DNA of 39,570 nt, taken from the NCBI GenBank assembly GCA_001029295.1, contig LDXJ01000031.1, positions 1 through 39,570 of the forward strand, written 5' to 3'. How positions within the stretch are numbered: the first letter of the stretch is position 1; each line of letters begins with the position of its first letter. A program made the position numbers and the translations under genes. This document shows positions 38,881-39,570 of this stretch, piece after piece. The notes beneath the pieces were generated by a model. That model was not told the DNA's origin. It worked only from the letters and a program-made list of their open reading frames with translations, and made no database searches. The stretch is from Peptococcaceae bacterium CEB3 (GTDB lineage Bacteria > Bacillota > Desulfitobacteriia > Desulfitobacteriales > Desulfitobacteriaceae).

Positions 38881-39570
38881 TTATGCGGCTGTCGTTCTTC
38901 TCCGCGTCTTGGGCTTGAGTATTGTTTTTGCCCGTTTCTCTTCGCTCAGTCCGCTGATGGCCTGGGCAATGTTGTCGGCGGCATTTGCGTCAATGTGCTT
39001 AACCTTTCCACACCGGGGGCACGTGTACCACCGGCCCGCCGGGCGGCTGGTTCTGACTTCTCCGCACCGGCTGCATGTGAGACTGGTTAACTCCGGATTG
39101 ACCAGCTCCACTTCGATTCCTGCCAAAGCCGCTTTGTATTCGATGAACTGCCTGAGCTGGAAGAAGGCCCAGGAGTGGAGACTCCGTCCCGCGTCTTTGC
39201 GCTGCTTTTTCCGTTGGCTTTTCGTCCACCGGGCACCCCGCAGGTCTTCCAGGCGGATGACGCTGACTCCATGCGCTTTGGCAAACTCTATGATCCTGCG
39301 GCTGATGGTGTGGTTGATGGCCATGATCCAGCGGTGCTCTTTGTTCCCAAGTTTCCGAAGAGCTTTGTGCGCCCCCTTCTTCTGGAGCTTTTTCCGCAGT
39401 TCTGCGTAGTGCCGCCGGATGTAGGCGAGTTCCGCCCCGCTGAAGAACAGGGTAGATCCGAGGATGCTTGCAACCGCAAGGTCGATGAGCCCCAGGTCCA
39501 CGCCCATATACTTCGGCGGCTTCTTCTCCGCTTTTACGCTGACGGTGAGCGCCAGGTGAATGTACCACTG
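38881..39570 (-). CDS. tnpB: TnpB, C-terminal part (copy 1, cut by window end)
   Basis: 230 in-frame codons including the stop: RuvC-I onward, IRLEDLRG, zinc finger CSRCGEV..CPRCG, HIDANAADN. Nearly identical to copy 2 in this part. It joins to bases 1-754 if the molecule is circular. Read alone it would be an incomplete gene. Confidence 0.9.
   Translation of the reverse strand, partial: QWYIHLALTVSVKAEKKPPKYMGVDLGLIDLAVASILGSTLFFSGAELAYIRRHYAELRKKLQKKGAHKALRKLGNKEHRWIMAINHTISRRIIEFAKAHGVSVIRLEDLRGARWTKSQRKKQRKDAGRSLHSWAFFQLRQFIEYKAALAGIEVELVNPELTSLTCSRCGEVRTSRPAGRWYTCPRCGKVKHIDANAADNIAQAISGLSEEKRAKTILKPKTRRRTTAA
39288..39570. repeat. Terminal direct repeat, right copy
   Basis: Identical to bases 1-283; see the left copy. 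Confidence 0.85.

Noticed and set aside
1-39570. CRISPR array or cas genes
   Set aside because: No regularly spaced short repeats; RNA-guided nucleases here are IscB and TnpB of IS elements.

Overview
The first 283 bases of the window are identical to the last 283 (39288-39570). Joining the ends there completes a TnpB gene in frame: 386 codons, against 383 in the second copy. The simplest reading is one circular replicon of about 39,287 bp (plasmid or similar element) cut open inside a TnpB gene. A linear contig ending in two identical IS copies is not excluded. The host is probably a spore-forming Firmicute of the Clostridia/Peptococcaceae sort. The grounds are strong GGAGG ribosome sites with many GTG/TTG starts, sigma-A promoters with extended -10 boxes, a YhaM exoribonuclease, SpoIID/LytB and Amidase_6 wall proteins, holin-like type I toxins and clostridial-type c-di-GMP-I riboswitches. 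Almost every gene is on the minus strand. No rRNA, tRNA or CRISPR array was seen, and no replication initiator or relaxase was recognised.

Layout, from high to low coordinates (the direction of transcription). A TnpB element at the ends; a truncated gene, a TadZ/CpaE-like ATPase and a membrane protein (36858-38651); an HTH protein, a protein with a topoisomerase C-terminal repeat, a duplicated fragment of it, and a large SF1 helicase (31497-36623); a surface/pilus-like block with an anchored surface protein, a beta-propeller-like secreted protein and two TadE-like proteins (26560-31119); a TA module and the second TnpB element (24504-26560); a zone from 12.9 to 24.4 kb made of repeated modules; an operon of an unknown protein, YhaM and a membrane-anchored Mrr nuclease (9617-12265); an IS605-type tnpA-tnpB element on the plus strand; a GtrB-like two-gene glycosylation operon (5126-7386); a TA module; an operon of a small Zn protein, Dam methylase and a DUF5131 protein (2653-4500); and an intact IscB with its omega RNA.

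Three repeat systems tie the element together. (1) Six full copies and one truncated copy of a promoter-leader cassette. Each has an AT-rich upstream region, a TTGnnA-17-TAAAAT-type promoter, an invariant hairpin and an intrinsic terminator, and each stands in front of a minus-strand gene or operon. Four are followed by a 14-bp palindrome GGTATGCGCATACC or a variant. (2) Three intact holin-like type I toxin/antisense-RNA modules and one antitoxin remnant, each directly upstream of such a cassette. (3) Three near-identical c-di-GMP-I riboswitch modules, each trailing a metallophosphoesterase gene (one chimeric, one reduced to a fragment, one with a nonsense codon) and each heading a different secreted-protein gene. 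The element therefore appears to spread ready-made control modules in front of unrelated cargo.

Three RNA-guided nuclease families (IscB, zinc-finger TnpB twice, a zinc-finger-less TnpB with TnpA) and a solo reRNA end show repeated IS200/IS605 activity.
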